Positions 1 to 6,951 of a stretch of DNA of 7,616 nucleotides are shown piece by piece. The first letter of the stretch is position 1. Every line of letters starts with the position of its first letter. Source of the stretch: Aliterella sp. RAGGC_92 (GTDB lineage: Bacteria; Cyanobacteriota; Cyanobacteriia; Cyanobacteriales; Chroococcidiopsidaceae); contig JAPJOW010000213.1 in the NCBI GenBank assembly GCA_030826005.1, positions 1 to 7,616 on the forward strand, in the 5' to 3' direction. The notes below the pieces were generated by a model. The model had not been told where the DNA came from, ran no database searches, and saw only the letters and a program-made list of their open reading frames with translations. The position numbers and the translations under genes are program-made.

Positions 1-1
1 T

Positions 2-715
2 TATTTGAGCTTGATGTCTCCACAATATCTCTCCAGTTTGAGGATCTTCTGAGATTTGTTCTGGATACAGCCTAGTTAAAGCTTGAATGGCGGTGATACC
101 TACAGCATAAATATCGCTACTAAAACGGGGTTTTCCTCCTAATTGTTCGTTTGATACGTAACCCGGAGTCCCGACAGAAATTGTTGGGTAACTGTTAGTT
201 AGCGCCGTAGTTGGCAGTTGAATTTCTTTAACTACACCAAAGTCAATCAAGAAAATTTTGCCATCTCGCCTGCGCCGGATTAAATTAGAGGGTTTGATAT
301 CGCGGTGAATAACATTTTCTTGATGAACAAATTTTAAAATAGTCAGTACGTCTATTAAAAAAGCGATTATTTGTTTTTCATTCCAGCGTCTATTTGGGTT
401 AATTTCTTCGCTTAAATCGTGTCCATCGATAAATTCTTGGACTAAAAAAAACTGATTATTTTCTTCAAAGTGAGCCAATAGCTGCGGAATTTGCTCGTGA
501 CTGCCTAGCTTGTATAATACTTCTGCTTCGTTATTAAATAATCTTTGGGCGGCTTTTAAGATACTTAGAGAATTAGAATTAACTTGTAATTGCTTAACTA
601 CACAAATTGGCTTACCAGGTCGATCTCCATCTTCTGCTAAATACGTTTCTCCAAATCCCCCTCGTCCGAGAAGCTTGGTAATTTTATAGCGTCCCCGCAG
701 TATTGTACTTTCCAT
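2..715 (-). CDS. Serine/threonine protein kinase, N-terminal 238 residues (runs off left edge)
   Basis: Predicted eukaryotic-type (Hanks-type) protein kinase, phosphorylating Ser/Thr of unknown targets. My translation from the ATG at 715 shows the full catalytic signature in order: glycine loop LGRGGFGETY (16-25), ATP-binding K41 in VVKQL, helix-C acidic residues E63/E65, catalytic loop HRDIKPSN (137-144), metal-binding DFG (158-160), then GTPGY and SSDIYAVG of the activation segment and helix F. No catalytic residue is missing. The reading frame is still open at base 2; the TTA at bases 1-3 is not in frame, so the stop and any C-terminal sensor, WD40, repeat or membrane region lie outside. 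The start is the first ATG after an in-frame stop at 734-736; no clear Shine-Dalgarno precedes it. The wording of the N-lobe is typical of large cyanobacterial kinases. The family is certain; substrate and C-terminal architecture cannot be seen. Confidence 0.94.
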   Translation of the reverse strand, partial: MESTILRGRYKITKLLGRGGFGETYLAEDGDRPGKPICVVKQLQVNSNSLSILKAAQRLFNNEAEVLYKLGSHEQIPQLLAHFEENNQFFLVQEFIDGHDLSEEINPNRRWNEKQIIAFLIDVLTILKFVHQENVIHRDIKPSNLIRRRRDGKIFLIDFGVVKEIQLPTTALTNSYPTISVGTPGYVSNEQLGGKPRFSSDIYAVGITAIQALTRLYPEQISEDPQTGEILWRHQAQI

Positions 716-1096
716 ACATTCATTAATAATTAGTTATAGAGTAGTTGCAATCTTTGTTTGACTTTTTGCGGATAGTTTGGCTCGAACTTTGCAAAAAGTT
801 AAGTTTAGCAACTTTTCTCAAAAATTTGAATAGGCAATGACAGGAGCGCACCTAAGGCGTAAAATTTTCAGCAAACACAGTCTTCTATAAGTCAGTTTAG
901 GTCAATGTAACAAAAGAGCCAGGACGAAGCTTATATTGCGTAGTTTTTAGGCATGATGCTTTTAAAGCTATGTCTTAAATATTAATAAGCTCAAAGTCCT
1001 AATTTAAGCGTCTTTTCAAATTACTTTTAAGCGATCGCTAAAGAAATTACTGGGTTTTATCTTTAACGAGCAGACAATTTGATAGCGTAAATTTTA
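716..1096. other. Intergenic region without a gene between kinase and HdrB-like gene
   Basis: I see no credible coding sequence, tRNA or clear terminator on either strand here. It is AT-rich and should contain the kinase promoter (minus strand) and the 3' end of the HdrB-like transcript. It holds one HIP1 octamer (1031-1038) and a group of short alternating complementary blocks: AACTTT (785-790), AAAAGTT (794-800) and AACTTTT (810-816). These could form two mutually exclusive small hairpins in the kinase leader. Confidence 0.6.
1031..1038. repeat. HIP1 octamer GCGATCGC
   Basis: Exact copy of the highly iterated palindrome of cyanobacterial genomes, here intergenic, downstream of the HdrB-like gene. 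Confidence 0.9.
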
Positions 1097-2005
1097 CTAG
1101 GCGATCGCTAACTTTTCTAAAATTGGTTTAGTTGAAACTATATGCCGCTCTAGTCCTAGTTGTTTGGGTTTCACCCCAAGGGATAGAGCAATTAATTGGG
1201 ACAAGTGTAACACGGGTAATCCCAGCTTTTTGCCAATTACCTTTTCAACTTCCGGTTGGCGAGAATCAAGATTAAGATGGCATAAGGGGCAAGGCGTAAC
1301 CATACAATCTGCACCCTCTGCTAGGGCTTCAGTAATGTGCATTCCCGCCATTTTGAATGATTCGGTAGTCGCGTAACTAGCCAAAGGCCAACCGCAACAC
1401 TGGGTGCGTCCGCGATAGTAAACTGGGGTTGCGCCTATAGTTCTAAATACATTTTCCATTGCTTCGGGTCGAATAGGATCGTCGTCAGGCATAGATGACT
1501 GAGCGCGAAGTAAATAGCAACCATAGAATGCCGCACATTTCAACCCTTCTAAACTTTTTGTAACTTTACGTTGAATTTCCTCTAAACCGTAATCTGCAAC
1601 CAAAGCGTATAAAAGGTGTTTAACTTCCGTACTGCCTTGGTAGGGCGAACAACCTTCTTTAACAAGCAAGCCATTAACTTTTTCTACATAGCTAGGATCT
1701 TTTTGGGCGGCTTGTTTTAAGCGCTCGTCAACGTGACCGATAACCCCTTGACAAGTGCTGCAATGAGTAAGGAGAGGTAATTTTAGTTCTTCCGCTAAAG
1801 CAATATTACGAGCATTAACTGTATCTTCTAATAATTGCGAATCTTCTTTAAAAGTACCAGAACCGCAGCAAGCAGCTTTTTTAAGTTCAAATAGTTCAAT
1901 TCCCAGCTTTTGGGTCAGCGCTTGAGTAGACAGATATAGCTCCCGGCAAGCTCCTTGAGCAACGCAGCCAGGAAAATAAGCATATTTTAAAGTTGGAGTA
2001 ATCAT
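1097..2005 (-). CDS. HdrB-like (heterodisulfide reductase subunit B family) double-CCG iron-sulfur protein
   Basis: A 302-residue protein with two complete CCG domains, the hallmark of HdrB and related Fe-S redox proteins. The first motif is C14, C46-C47, C82 and C85; the second is C163, C203-C204, C239 and C242. In methanogen HdrB such motifs bind unusual non-cubane [4Fe-4S] clusters that reduce disulfides. No methanogen-type substrate is expected here. HdrB-like proteins also replace the membrane anchor in some succinate:quinone reductases (archaeal SdhE), so a succinate dehydrogenase subunit is a plausible role, but that is inference. I chose the ATG at 2005 because the sequence from MITPTLKYAYFPGC onward looks like the family N-terminus. 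An upstream ATG at 2053 in the same frame would add 16 residues without resemblance; neither start has a clear Shine-Dalgarno. The stop codon abuts a HIP1 site that encodes the terminal AIA. Transcribed divergently from acpP. Confidence 0.9.
   Translation of the reverse strand: MITPTLKYAYFPGCVAQGACRELYLSTQALTQKLGIELFELKKAACCGSGTFKEDSQLLEDTVNARNIALAEELKLPLLTHCSTCQGVIGHVDERLKQAAQKDPSYVEKVNGLLVKEGCSPYQGSTEVKHLLYALVADYGLEEIQRKVTKSLEGLKCAAFYGCYLLRAQSSMPDDDPIRPEAMENVFRTIGATPVYYRGRTQCCGWPLASYATTESFKMAGMHITEALAEGADCMVTPCPLCHLNLDSRQPEVEKVIGKKLGLPVLHLSQLIALSLGVKPKQLGLERHIVSTKPILEKLAIA
1101..1108. repeat. HIP1 octamer GCGATCGC inside the HdrB-like gene's last codons
   Basis: Exact HIP1 copy beginning one base from the TAG stop of the minus-strand gene; read on that strand it supplies the C-terminal residues Ala-Ile-Ala. 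Confidence 0.9.
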
Positions 2006-2055
2006 ATCGCTAATAAGAAAATTTGTAACAGAACTTGCATAAGCTGCAAGCATTA

Positions 2056-2061
2056 ATATTA
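2056..2061 (-). promoter_or_regulatory. Possible -10 box of the HdrB-like gene
   Basis: On the minus strand this reads TAATAT, close to the TATAAT consensus. Transcription would start near 2048, upstream of the chosen start at 2005 but downstream of the alternative ATG at 2053, which agrees with the shorter protein. I see no good -35 box at the expected distance, so this is tentative. Confidence 0.25.
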
Positions 2062-2128
2062 CCCGCGTTTACCCTAAAAAAGACCAAAAACATTGTTTGA
2101 GATAGTGGACGATTAGAAAATAGAACCT

Positions 2129-2134
2129 TTGACA
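2129..2134 (+). promoter_or_regulatory. Possible -35 box upstream of acpP
   Basis: TTGACA is an exact match to the -35 consensus, 85 bases before the acpP start. No convincing -10 hexamer lies 16-18 bases further on; TAAGAT (2160-2165) resembles one but is 25 bases away. The acpP promoter must be in this divergent gap (2006-2218), but its exact place is uncertain. Confidence 0.25.
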
Positions 2135-2142
2135 AGAGATAT

Positions 2143-2150
2143 GCGATCGC
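2143..2150. repeat. HIP1 octamer GCGATCGC
   Basis: Exact HIP1 copy in the divergent promoter region between the HdrB-like gene and acpP. Confidence 0.9.
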
Positions 2151-2218
2151 TCTTAACGATAAGATAAATATGCTCAAAATGTTATAGCCATCGAGCTAGA
2201 AAAGGACAAACTTGAAGT

Positions 2219-2470
2219 ATGAACGAATCAGAAATTTTTGCCAAAGTTAAAAGCATCGTCACCGAGCAGTTGAGTGTCGAACCAGATAGCGTTACGCCTC
2301 AAGCTAACTTTGCTGACGACTTGAACGCCGACTCTTTAGATACCGTTGAATTAGTTATGGCGCTAGAAGAAGAATTTGATGTAGAAATTCCTGACGAAGC
2401 GGCAGAACAAATTACTACCGTTCAACAAGCGGTAGATTACATTAGCAATAAAGTTGCAACCTCAGCTTAA
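2219..2470 (+). CDS. acpP: Acyl carrier protein
   Basis: Small acidic carrier protein of fatty acid synthesis, 83 residues, typical length for the family. It holds growing acyl chains as thioesters on a 4'-phosphopantetheine arm attached to a serine. That serine is S39 in the motif DSLDTVEL, which is intact. The start of helix III follows with [10 protein letters not shown], again canonical. Acidic residues dominate and the expected four-helix pattern is visible. The start at 2219 is supported by a purine-rich AAAGGA (2201-2206), somewhat far upstream at about 12 bases, and by the family N-terminus. fabF, which encodes an enzyme using this carrier, is the next gene on the same strand 170 bases on. 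The soluble protein should act in the cytoplasm as partner of all Fab enzymes and acyltransferases. Confidence 0.97.
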   Translation: MNESEIFAKVKSIVTEQLSVEPDSVTPQANFADDLNADSLDTVELVMALEEEFDVEIPDEAAEQITTVQQAVDYISNKVATSA

Positions 2471-2520
2471 ACACAAACTTTCGGGGGAAGCGGTAATGCG
2501 GAGGCGCACAAAGCGATGCA

Positions 2521-2556
2521 GTTTAGGTAAAAACATATTTTACTATTTTACTAAAC
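2521..2556 (+). other. Imperfect hairpin in the acpP-fabF gap
   Basis: GTTTAG plus TAAAA (2521-2532, one bulged G at 2527) pairs with TTTTACTAAAC (2546-2556), giving an 11-pair stem and a 13-base loop. There is no T-run after it, so it is not a standard terminator. It could be an RNA processing or stabilising element that lets acpP message exceed fabF message; that role is inferred. Confidence 0.4.
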
Positions 2557-2640
2557 CGCCAACGCCCAAAACTCCAAACCCGAAATATTAACACAAATTT
2601 TCCGAGTTATGGGTGAGTAATCGCTGACTTTAACAGACCT

Positions 2641-3891
2641 ATGGCAGATTTTGATTTAAAACGAGTAGCGATCACGGGTGTTGGTGCAATTACACCGTTA
2701 GGTAACAATCCCCAAGATTACTGGCAAGGATTGTTACAAGGACGCAGTGGCATTGTACCTATTAGTTTGTTTGATGCTTCTAAGCACAAATGCCGCATTG
2801 CTGGAGAAGTTAAAGGGTTCGACCCCCAAGACTATATAGACAGCAAAGAAGCTAAACGGATGGACAGATTTGCTCAGTTTGCAGTGGCAGCAAGCTTACA
2901 GGCGATTCAAGACGCAAAGCTTGAAATCAACGAACTGAACGCCGCTCAAGTAGGAACGATTATTGGGACGGGTATTGGTGGCATCAAAGTATTAGAAGAT
3001 CAGCAAACGGTTTATTTGAGTCGGGGACCCGATCGCTGTAGCCCGTTCATGGTGCCGATGATGATTGCTAATATGGCGGCAGGATTAACCGCAATTCATA
3101 CGGGAGCAAAAGGGCCAAACTCTTGCCCGGTAACTGCTTGTGCGGCAGGCTCTAACGCCGTAGGCGATGCTTTTCGCCTAATTCAACAAGGCTACGCTCA
3201 GGCGATGATTTGCGGGGGTACGGAAGCTGCCGTCACCCCCTTAGCTGTTGCCGGATTTGCCGCCGCCAGAGCGCTGTCAACCCGCAACGACGAGCCAACT
3301 CGCGCCAGTCGTCCCTTCGATCGCGATCGCGATGGTTTTGTGATGGGCGAAGGTGCGGGGATTCTCCTTTTAGAAGAACTCGGACACGCGCTCAGTCGTG
3401 GAGCGCGCATTTATGCCGAAATTGTTGGCTACGGTTTAACTTGCGATGCCTACCACATGACCTCTCCCGTTCCGGGGGGCGAAGGCGCAACTAGAGCTAT
3501 GGAGTTGGCATTGAAAGATGCTCGTCTCAGCCCAGAGCAAGTAAGCTATATCAACGCTCACGGGACAAGTACGGGAGCGAACGATCCGACGGAAACTTCA
3601 GCAATTAAAAAAGCGCTAGGAGATGCGGCTTATCAAGTAGCAATTAGTTCTACTAAGTCCATGACCGGGCATTTGTTAGGTGGTTCTGGTGGTATTGAAG
3701 CTGTAGCCACCGTAATGGCGATCGCGAACGATCGCGTGCCACCGACAATTAACTTAGACAATCCCGATCCAGAATGCGATTTAGATTACGTTCCCAATCA
3801 TAGCCGCGAACTAAAAGTTGATGTTGCTCTGTCCAATTCCTTTGGGTTTGGCGGTCACAACGTGACTTTAGCTTTCAAAAAATACGTTTAG
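2641..3891 (+). CDS. fabF: Beta-ketoacyl-[ACP] synthase II (KAS II)
   Basis: Condensing enzyme of type II fatty acid synthesis: it adds two carbons from malonyl-ACP to acyl-ACP with loss of CO2. The 416-residue thiolase-fold protein has all active-site residues: nucleophile C167 in TACAAGSNA, H307 in NAHGTSTGANDPTE, K339 and H344 in STKSMTGHLLGG. The C-terminal glycine-rich SNSFGFGGHN segment is also present. The Cys-His-His triad together with the length identifies KAS I/II rather than FabH, and the overall sequence is FabF-like. Translation probably starts at the ATG at 2641, since the residues that follow (KRVAITGVGAITPLG) are the family N-terminus; the upstream region has no strong Shine-Dalgarno. 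Downstream of acpP, upstream of tkt. It carries two HIP1 sites. Confidence 0.97.
   Translation: MADFDLKRVAITGVGAITPLGNNPQDYWQGLLQGRSGIVPISLFDASKHKCRIAGEVKGFDPQDYIDSKEAKRMDRFAQFAVAASLQAIQDAKLEINELNAAQVGTIIGTGIGGIKVLEDQQTVYLSRGPDRCSPFMVPMMIANMAAGLTAIHTGAKGPNSCPVTACAAGSNAVGDAFRLIQQGYAQAMICGGTEAAVTPLAVAGFAAARALSTRNDEPTRASRPFDRDRDGFVMGEGAGILLLEELGHALSRGARIYAEIVGYGLTCDAYHMTSPVPGGEGATRAMELALKDARLSPEQVSYINAHGTSTGANDPTETSAIKKALGDAAYQVAISSTKSMTGHLLGGSGGIEAVATVMAIANDRVPPTINLDNPDPECDLDYVPNHSRELKVDVALSNSFGFGGHNVTLAFKKYV
3323..3330. repeat. HIP1 octamer GCGATCGC within fabF
   Basis: Exact HIP1 copy, extended on both sides (TCGATCGCGATCGCGAT), encoding the FDRDRDGF segment of FabF. Confidence 0.9.
3718..3725. 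repeat. HIP1 octamer GCGATCGC within fabF
   Basis: Exact HIP1 copy encoding part of VMAIAND near the FabF C-terminus; a second partial match, CGATCGCG, follows about ten bases later. Confidence 0.9.
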
Positions 3892-4094
3892 GCGGCGTTC
3901 GATAAGTGTAAAACTAAAAAATTGCTGGAGAATATTGCTTATACACACGCAAATAAATTGCTGATAAAAAAACAAGGCTTGTCCGTCAACCCACCTGATG
4001 GGATGATCGGTAATACGTGCTTAGGATTTTCTTAAGCATTTAAGTGTCATTCCAAATATCTGCTTGCTAACCCGTCATTCATAATTAAGAGACT

Positions 4095-6125
4095 ATGGCT
4101 GTTGCAACCCAATCCCTCGAAGAACTTTGTATTAATTCGATCCGCTTTCTCGCTATTGATGCTGTGGAAATGGCAAAATCTGGACATCCAGGCTTGCCAA
4201 TGGGCGCTGCGCCCATGTCTTTTGTGCTGTGGGATCGCTTTATGCGGTTCAACCCCAAAAACCCTGCTTGGCTAAATCGCGATCGCTTTTTACTATCCGC
4301 AGGTCATGGCAGTATGTTACAGTACGCCTTGCTTTACCTTACAGGCTACGAAGACCTGACTCTTGAAGATATCAAGCAATTCCGCCAGTGGGAATCAAAG
4401 ACCCCCGGACACCCCGAAAACTTTATGAATCCTGGGGTAGAAATTACTACTGGGCCCTTGGGACAAGGAATTGCTAACGGTGTGGGGATTGCAATGGCAG
4501 AAGCTCACTTAGCTGCTACTTTCAATAAGCCCGATTTTCCCATCATCGACCATTACACCTATGTCATCTTGGGCGATGGTTGCAATATGGAAGGGGTTTC
4601 GGCAGAAGCTTGTTCTTTAGCCGGACACTTAGGGCTTGGAAAACTAATTGCTCTCTACGATGACAACCATATTTCGATTGAAGGCTCTACTGATTTAGCA
4701 TTTACTGAAGATGTGGGCAAGCGTTACGAAGCCTACGGCTGGCACGTTTTGGTTGTAGAGGACGGTAATACTAATATCGATGCTATTCATCAAGCAATTG
4801 AAACGGCTAAATCCGTTACCGATAAGCCGACGATGATTAAAATCCGCACAACTATCGGTTATGGTTCGCCTAATAAAGCCGATAGCTACGAAGCTCACGG
4901 TGCGGCGCTAGGCGCGGCGGAAGTGCAAGCAACACGGGAAAGCTTGGGTTGGAACTACGAGCCATTTGAAATCCCCGAAGATGCGATGAAGCACTGGCGC
5001 AAAGCAATTGAGCGCGGCGCTAAGTATGAAGAAGATTGGAATCAACTCTACGCTCGTTACAAAGAGCAGTATCCTCAAGAAGCCGCTACTTTAGAGCGGA
5101 TGCACGAAGCAGAACTTCCTGAAGGTTGGGAATCTGTTTTACCTAAGTACACTCCCGAAGACAAAGGTGAAGCTACGCGCGTCCAATCGGGTAGAACATT
5201 GAATGCTTTATCTGCGGTTTTACCAGAACTAATTGGCGGTTCGGCGGATTTGGCTTCTTCTAACAACACCTTAATTAAAGGCGCGGGAGATTACCAAAAA
5301 GGACAATACCAAAACCGCAACCTCCGCTTTGGAGTACGCGAACATGGTATGGGCGCTATTTGCAACGGTTTGGCGTTAGATGGTTCGGGTTTAATTCCTT
5401 ATTGCGCTACGTTTTTAGTCTTTACTGACTATATGCGCGCTGCAATTCGCCTATCGGCATTGTCGGAAGCAGGTGTAATTTATGTCATGACTCATGACTC
5501 AATTCAGTTAGGGGAAGATGGCCCAACCCACCAACCAATTGAACACGTAAATTCGCTGCGAATGATTCCTGACTTATTGGTAATGCGTCCCGCCGATGGT
5601 AACGAAACCAGTGGCGCTTACAAAGTAGCTATTAAAGCAGCTAGAGGTAAGAAGTTCGGTAATAAAACTCGTCCAACAGTTATTGCTTTATCTCGTCTAG
5701 CTCAACCTAATTTACCTAATACCTCCATTGAAGGGGTAGAAAAAGGCGCTTATATTCTCTCCGATAGCGATGGTACGCCCGATGTAATTTTGATGGGTAC
5801 AGGGAGCGAAACTCAACTTTGCGTCAAAGCGGCGGAACAGTTGCGCGGCGAAGGCAAAAAAGTCCGAGTAGTTTCGATGGTTTGTTGGGAAATTTTCCAA
5901 GATCAAGACGAAGCATACCGCGAATCTGTATTGCCTAAAGCAGTGAAGAAGCGCATATCTGTAGAAGCTGGCGTTACTTTTGGCTGGTGTCGTTACGTTG
6001 GCGACGAAGGAATTGCTATCGGTATTGATACCTTTGGTGCTTCTGCTCCTGGCCCGGTTTGTATGGAGAAGTTTGGCTTCACTGTAGAAAATGTAGTAGC
6101 TAAAGCCAAGTCTTTATTAGGCTAA
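4095..6125 (+). CDS. tkt: Transketolase
   Basis: Thiamine-diphosphate enzyme that moves two-carbon ketol units between sugar phosphates. In a cyanobacterium it serves the regenerative phase of the Calvin cycle and the pentose phosphate pathway. The 676 residues match full-length bacterial and plant transketolases. Visible features in order: H31 in SGHPGLPMG; the TPP/metal motif GDG (160-162) with metal ligand N191; catalytic Glu E416 in [11 protein letters not shown] of the pyrimidine domain; substrate-binding GEDGPTHQP with H479; and a C-terminal transketolase domain from roughly residue 545. Nothing essential is missing. Start at 4095 is the family N-terminus; the AAGAGA just before it is too close to be a good ribosome site. 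The 203-base gap after fabF may contain its own promoter. A strong terminator follows 20 bases after the stop. One HIP1 site lies near the 5' end. Confidence 0.98.
   Translation: MAVATQSLEELCINSIRFLAIDAVEMAKSGHPGLPMGAAPMSFVLWDRFMRFNPKNPAWLNRDRFLLSAGHGSMLQYALLYLTGYEDLTLEDIKQFRQWESKTPGHPENFMNPGVEITTGPLGQGIANGVGIAMAEAHLAATFNKPDFPIIDHYTYVILGDGCNMEGVSAEACSLAGHLGLGKLIALYDDNHISIEGSTDLAFTEDVGKRYEAYGWHVLVVEDGNTNIDAIHQAIETAKSVTDKPTMIKIRTTIGYGSPNKADSYEAHGAALGAAEVQATRESLGWNYEPFEIPEDAMKHWRKAIERGAKYEEDWNQLYARYKEQYPQEAATLERMHEAELPEGWESVLPKYTPEDKGEATRVQSGRTLNALSAVLPELIGGSADLASSNNTLIKGAGDYQKGQYQNRNLRFGVREHGMGAICNGLALDGSGLIPYCATFLVFTDYMRAAIRLSALSEAGVIYVMTHDSIQLGEDGPTHQPIEHVNSLRMIPDLLVMRPADGNETSGAYKVAIKAARGKKFGNKTRPTVIALSRLAQPNLPNTSIEGVEKGAYILSDSDGTPDVILMGTGSETQLCVKAAEQLRGEGKKVRVVSMVCWEIFQDQDEAYRESVLPKAVKKRISVEAGVTFGWCRYVGDEGIAIGIDTFGASAPGPVCMEKFGFTVENVVAKAKSLLG
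4279..4286. repeat. HIP1 octamer GCGATCGC within tkt
   Basis: Exact HIP1 copy encoding part of NRDRF. It is the last HIP1 in the window; none occurs in the remaining 3.3 kb. Confidence 0.9.
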
Positions 6126-6144
6126 TACTTCGTTATTGATTGTT

Positions 6145-6174
6145 AGAGGTGGGCATTTATTGCCCGCCTTTTTT
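6145..6174 (+). terminator. Intrinsic terminator of tkt
   Basis: GGTGGGCA (6148-6155) pairs with TGCCCGCC (6161-6168) around a TTTAT loop: eight pairs including one G-T wobble, extendable by A-T pairs at the base. It is followed directly by six Ts (6169-6174). It lies 20 bases after the tkt stop and separates the metabolic block from the toxin-antitoxin genes. Confidence 0.93.
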
Positions 6175-6203
6175 ATTGGTTACTAAACACTTTGAGGTGA
6201 AGT

Positions 6204-6222
6204 TGATAGAGTAGTTGTATCA
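6204..6222 (+). promoter_or_regulatory. Possible operator or promoter of the toxin-antitoxin pair
   Basis: TGATA (6204-6208) and TATCA (6218-6222) form an inverted repeat with a 9-base spacer, 22 bases before the antitoxin start. A weak promoter, TTGAGG (6192-6197) and TTGTAT (6215-6220) with 17-base spacing, overlaps it. Autoregulation by binding to such a site is usual for toxin-antitoxin operons, but this repeat is short and could be chance. Confidence 0.3.
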
Positions 6223-6234
6223 CTAAGAAAAGTT

Positions 6235-6238
6235 GGAG
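6235..6238 (+). promoter_or_regulatory. Shine-Dalgarno GGAG that fixes the antitoxin start
   Basis: GGAG lies six bases before the ATG at 6245. A longer frame opening with TTG at 6233 would place this site inside the coding sequence, so ATG 6245 is the better start. Confidence 0.8.
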
Positions 6239-6244
6239 AAACTT

Positions 6245-6538
6245 ATGTACGAAGTTTCACAAGGAAAGGATATATTTTTGGTTCGGATATCGCAAATAGT
6301 TAATAATTTGATCGGTAGCAATAGTCTTTACCAAGAAAAATTAGACAAAAAAGAGATAATACTAGATTTAATAGACTTGTTTAAACAATTTTCGCCGGAG
6401 GAGTTTGCAACAATTGAAGATGAAGATTTAACACACAGAATTGATAGAATTTTAGTAACCGATGCTGTTTCGGGAACGCTAAATGATTTAACTCCAGAAC
6501 AAATGAAGATGTTTGATGAAGCAGTAGAAGGGAGATGA
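6245..6538 (+). CDS. Putative antitoxin of a VapC-type pair, family not recognised
   Basis: A 97-residue acidic protein immediately before a PIN toxin and overlapping it by ATGA, the usual antitoxin position. I recognise no DNA-binding fold of standard VapB types (no clear AbrB, ribbon-helix-helix, Phd or HTH signature). It appears mostly helical: a leucine/isoleucine-rich segment (IILDLIDLFKQFSPEEF) in the middle and an acidic LTPEQMKMFDEAVEGR tail that could wrap the toxin. I therefore assign its role by position. The ATG at 6245 is preceded by GGAG at ideal distance; an upstream in-frame TTG (6233) would add four residues and is less likely. Base composition is clearly more AT-rich than fabF or tkt, which fits a mobile accessory cassette. 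Confidence 0.75.
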   Translation: MYEVSQGKDIFLVRISQIVNNLIGSNSLYQEKLDKKEIILDLIDLFKQFSPEEFATIEDEDLTHRIDRILVTDAVSGTLNDLTPEQMKMFDEAVEGR

Positions 6539-6951
6539 AAAGTATTGGCTATTTAATTGATACAAATATCATTACAGCTATTTTGAAGAAGAATAAAAAG
6601 GTCAATAATGAATTAAATAAGGTATCGAGTCAACAAAAAGAAGTATTTATTAGTTGCATAACCTTTTACGAAATTAAAAGAGGGCTATTGTATGCAAAAG
6701 CTACAAGACAATTATCTGACTTTGAGCAATTGTGTAATAAATACAAAGTTGTGTTGTTAGATGATTTACAAATTATTGAGAGAGCAGCAGAGATTCATGC
6801 AGATTTAAAACGCAAGGGTACACCTATTCAAGATGCGGATGTACTGATAGCAGCTACCGCAATAGTGCAAGGCTTGATTTTAGTTTCTAATGATTCAGAT
6901 ATGTTAAGAGTTGTAGGATTGACAGTTGAAGATTGGCTAGGTTTAGAATAA
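6535..6951 (+). CDS. vapC: VapC-type toxin, PIN-domain ribonuclease
   Basis: A 138-residue PIN-domain protein, typical VapC length, expected to cut RNA (often tRNA or rRNA) with Mg2+ or Mn2+ when not bound by its antitoxin. The acidic active site looks intact: D9 in YLIDTNI, E46 in TFYEIKRG, D102 in DADVLIAATA, and D120 in VSNDSDMLRV. The start ATG overlaps the antitoxin stop (ATGA, 6535-6538) with GGGAG directly before it, so translation is probably coupled. The gene is AT-rich and uses many AAA, AAT and TTA codons compared with tkt upstream, suggesting separate origin. Its 3' end overlaps the convergent gene at 6943-6951 by nine bases, and I see no terminator there. Target specificity cannot be read from sequence. 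Confidence 0.92.
   Translation: MKSIGYLIDTNIITAILKKNKKVNNELNKVSSQQKEVFISCITFYEIKRGLLYAKATRQLSDFEQLCNKYKVVLLDDLQIIERAAEIHADLKRKGTPIQDADVLIAATAIVQGLILVSNDSDMLRVVGLTVEDWLGLE

Noticed and set aside
1..3. TTA at the left edge as the kinase stop codon (TAA on the minus strand)
   Set aside because: The kinase frame uses triplets ending at base 2, so this TAA is out of frame and the gene continues beyond the window.
732..747. ATAGAGTAGTTG shared by the kinase upstream region and the toxin-antitoxin upstream region (about 6206-6217) as a common operator
   Set aside because: A 12-base match between two places is expected about once by chance in a window of this size and AT content.
1164..1376. Plus-strand 70-codon open frame inside the HdrB-like gene
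   Set aside because: It is opposite a conserved CCG-domain coding region and has no independent support.
2006..2053. Upstream ATG at 2053 as the HdrB-like start
   Set aside because: The extra 16 residues do not look like the family N-terminus, and a possible -10 box places transcription start too close to this ATG.
3198..3494. Open frames on both strands inside fabF
   Set aside because: They lie wholly within a well-supported gene, have Arg/Ser-rich low-complexity translations typical of shadow frames, and match nothing I recognise.
4018..4038. Small GCTTA/TAAGC hairpin before tkt as a terminator or riboswitch
   Set aside because: Only about five base pairs, no T-run, and no known riboswitch consensus could be recognised in the 203-base gap.
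4695..5906. Three minus-strand open frames inside tkt
   Set aside because: They are antisense shadows of the conserved transketolase sequence, with no ribosome site or recognisable domain.
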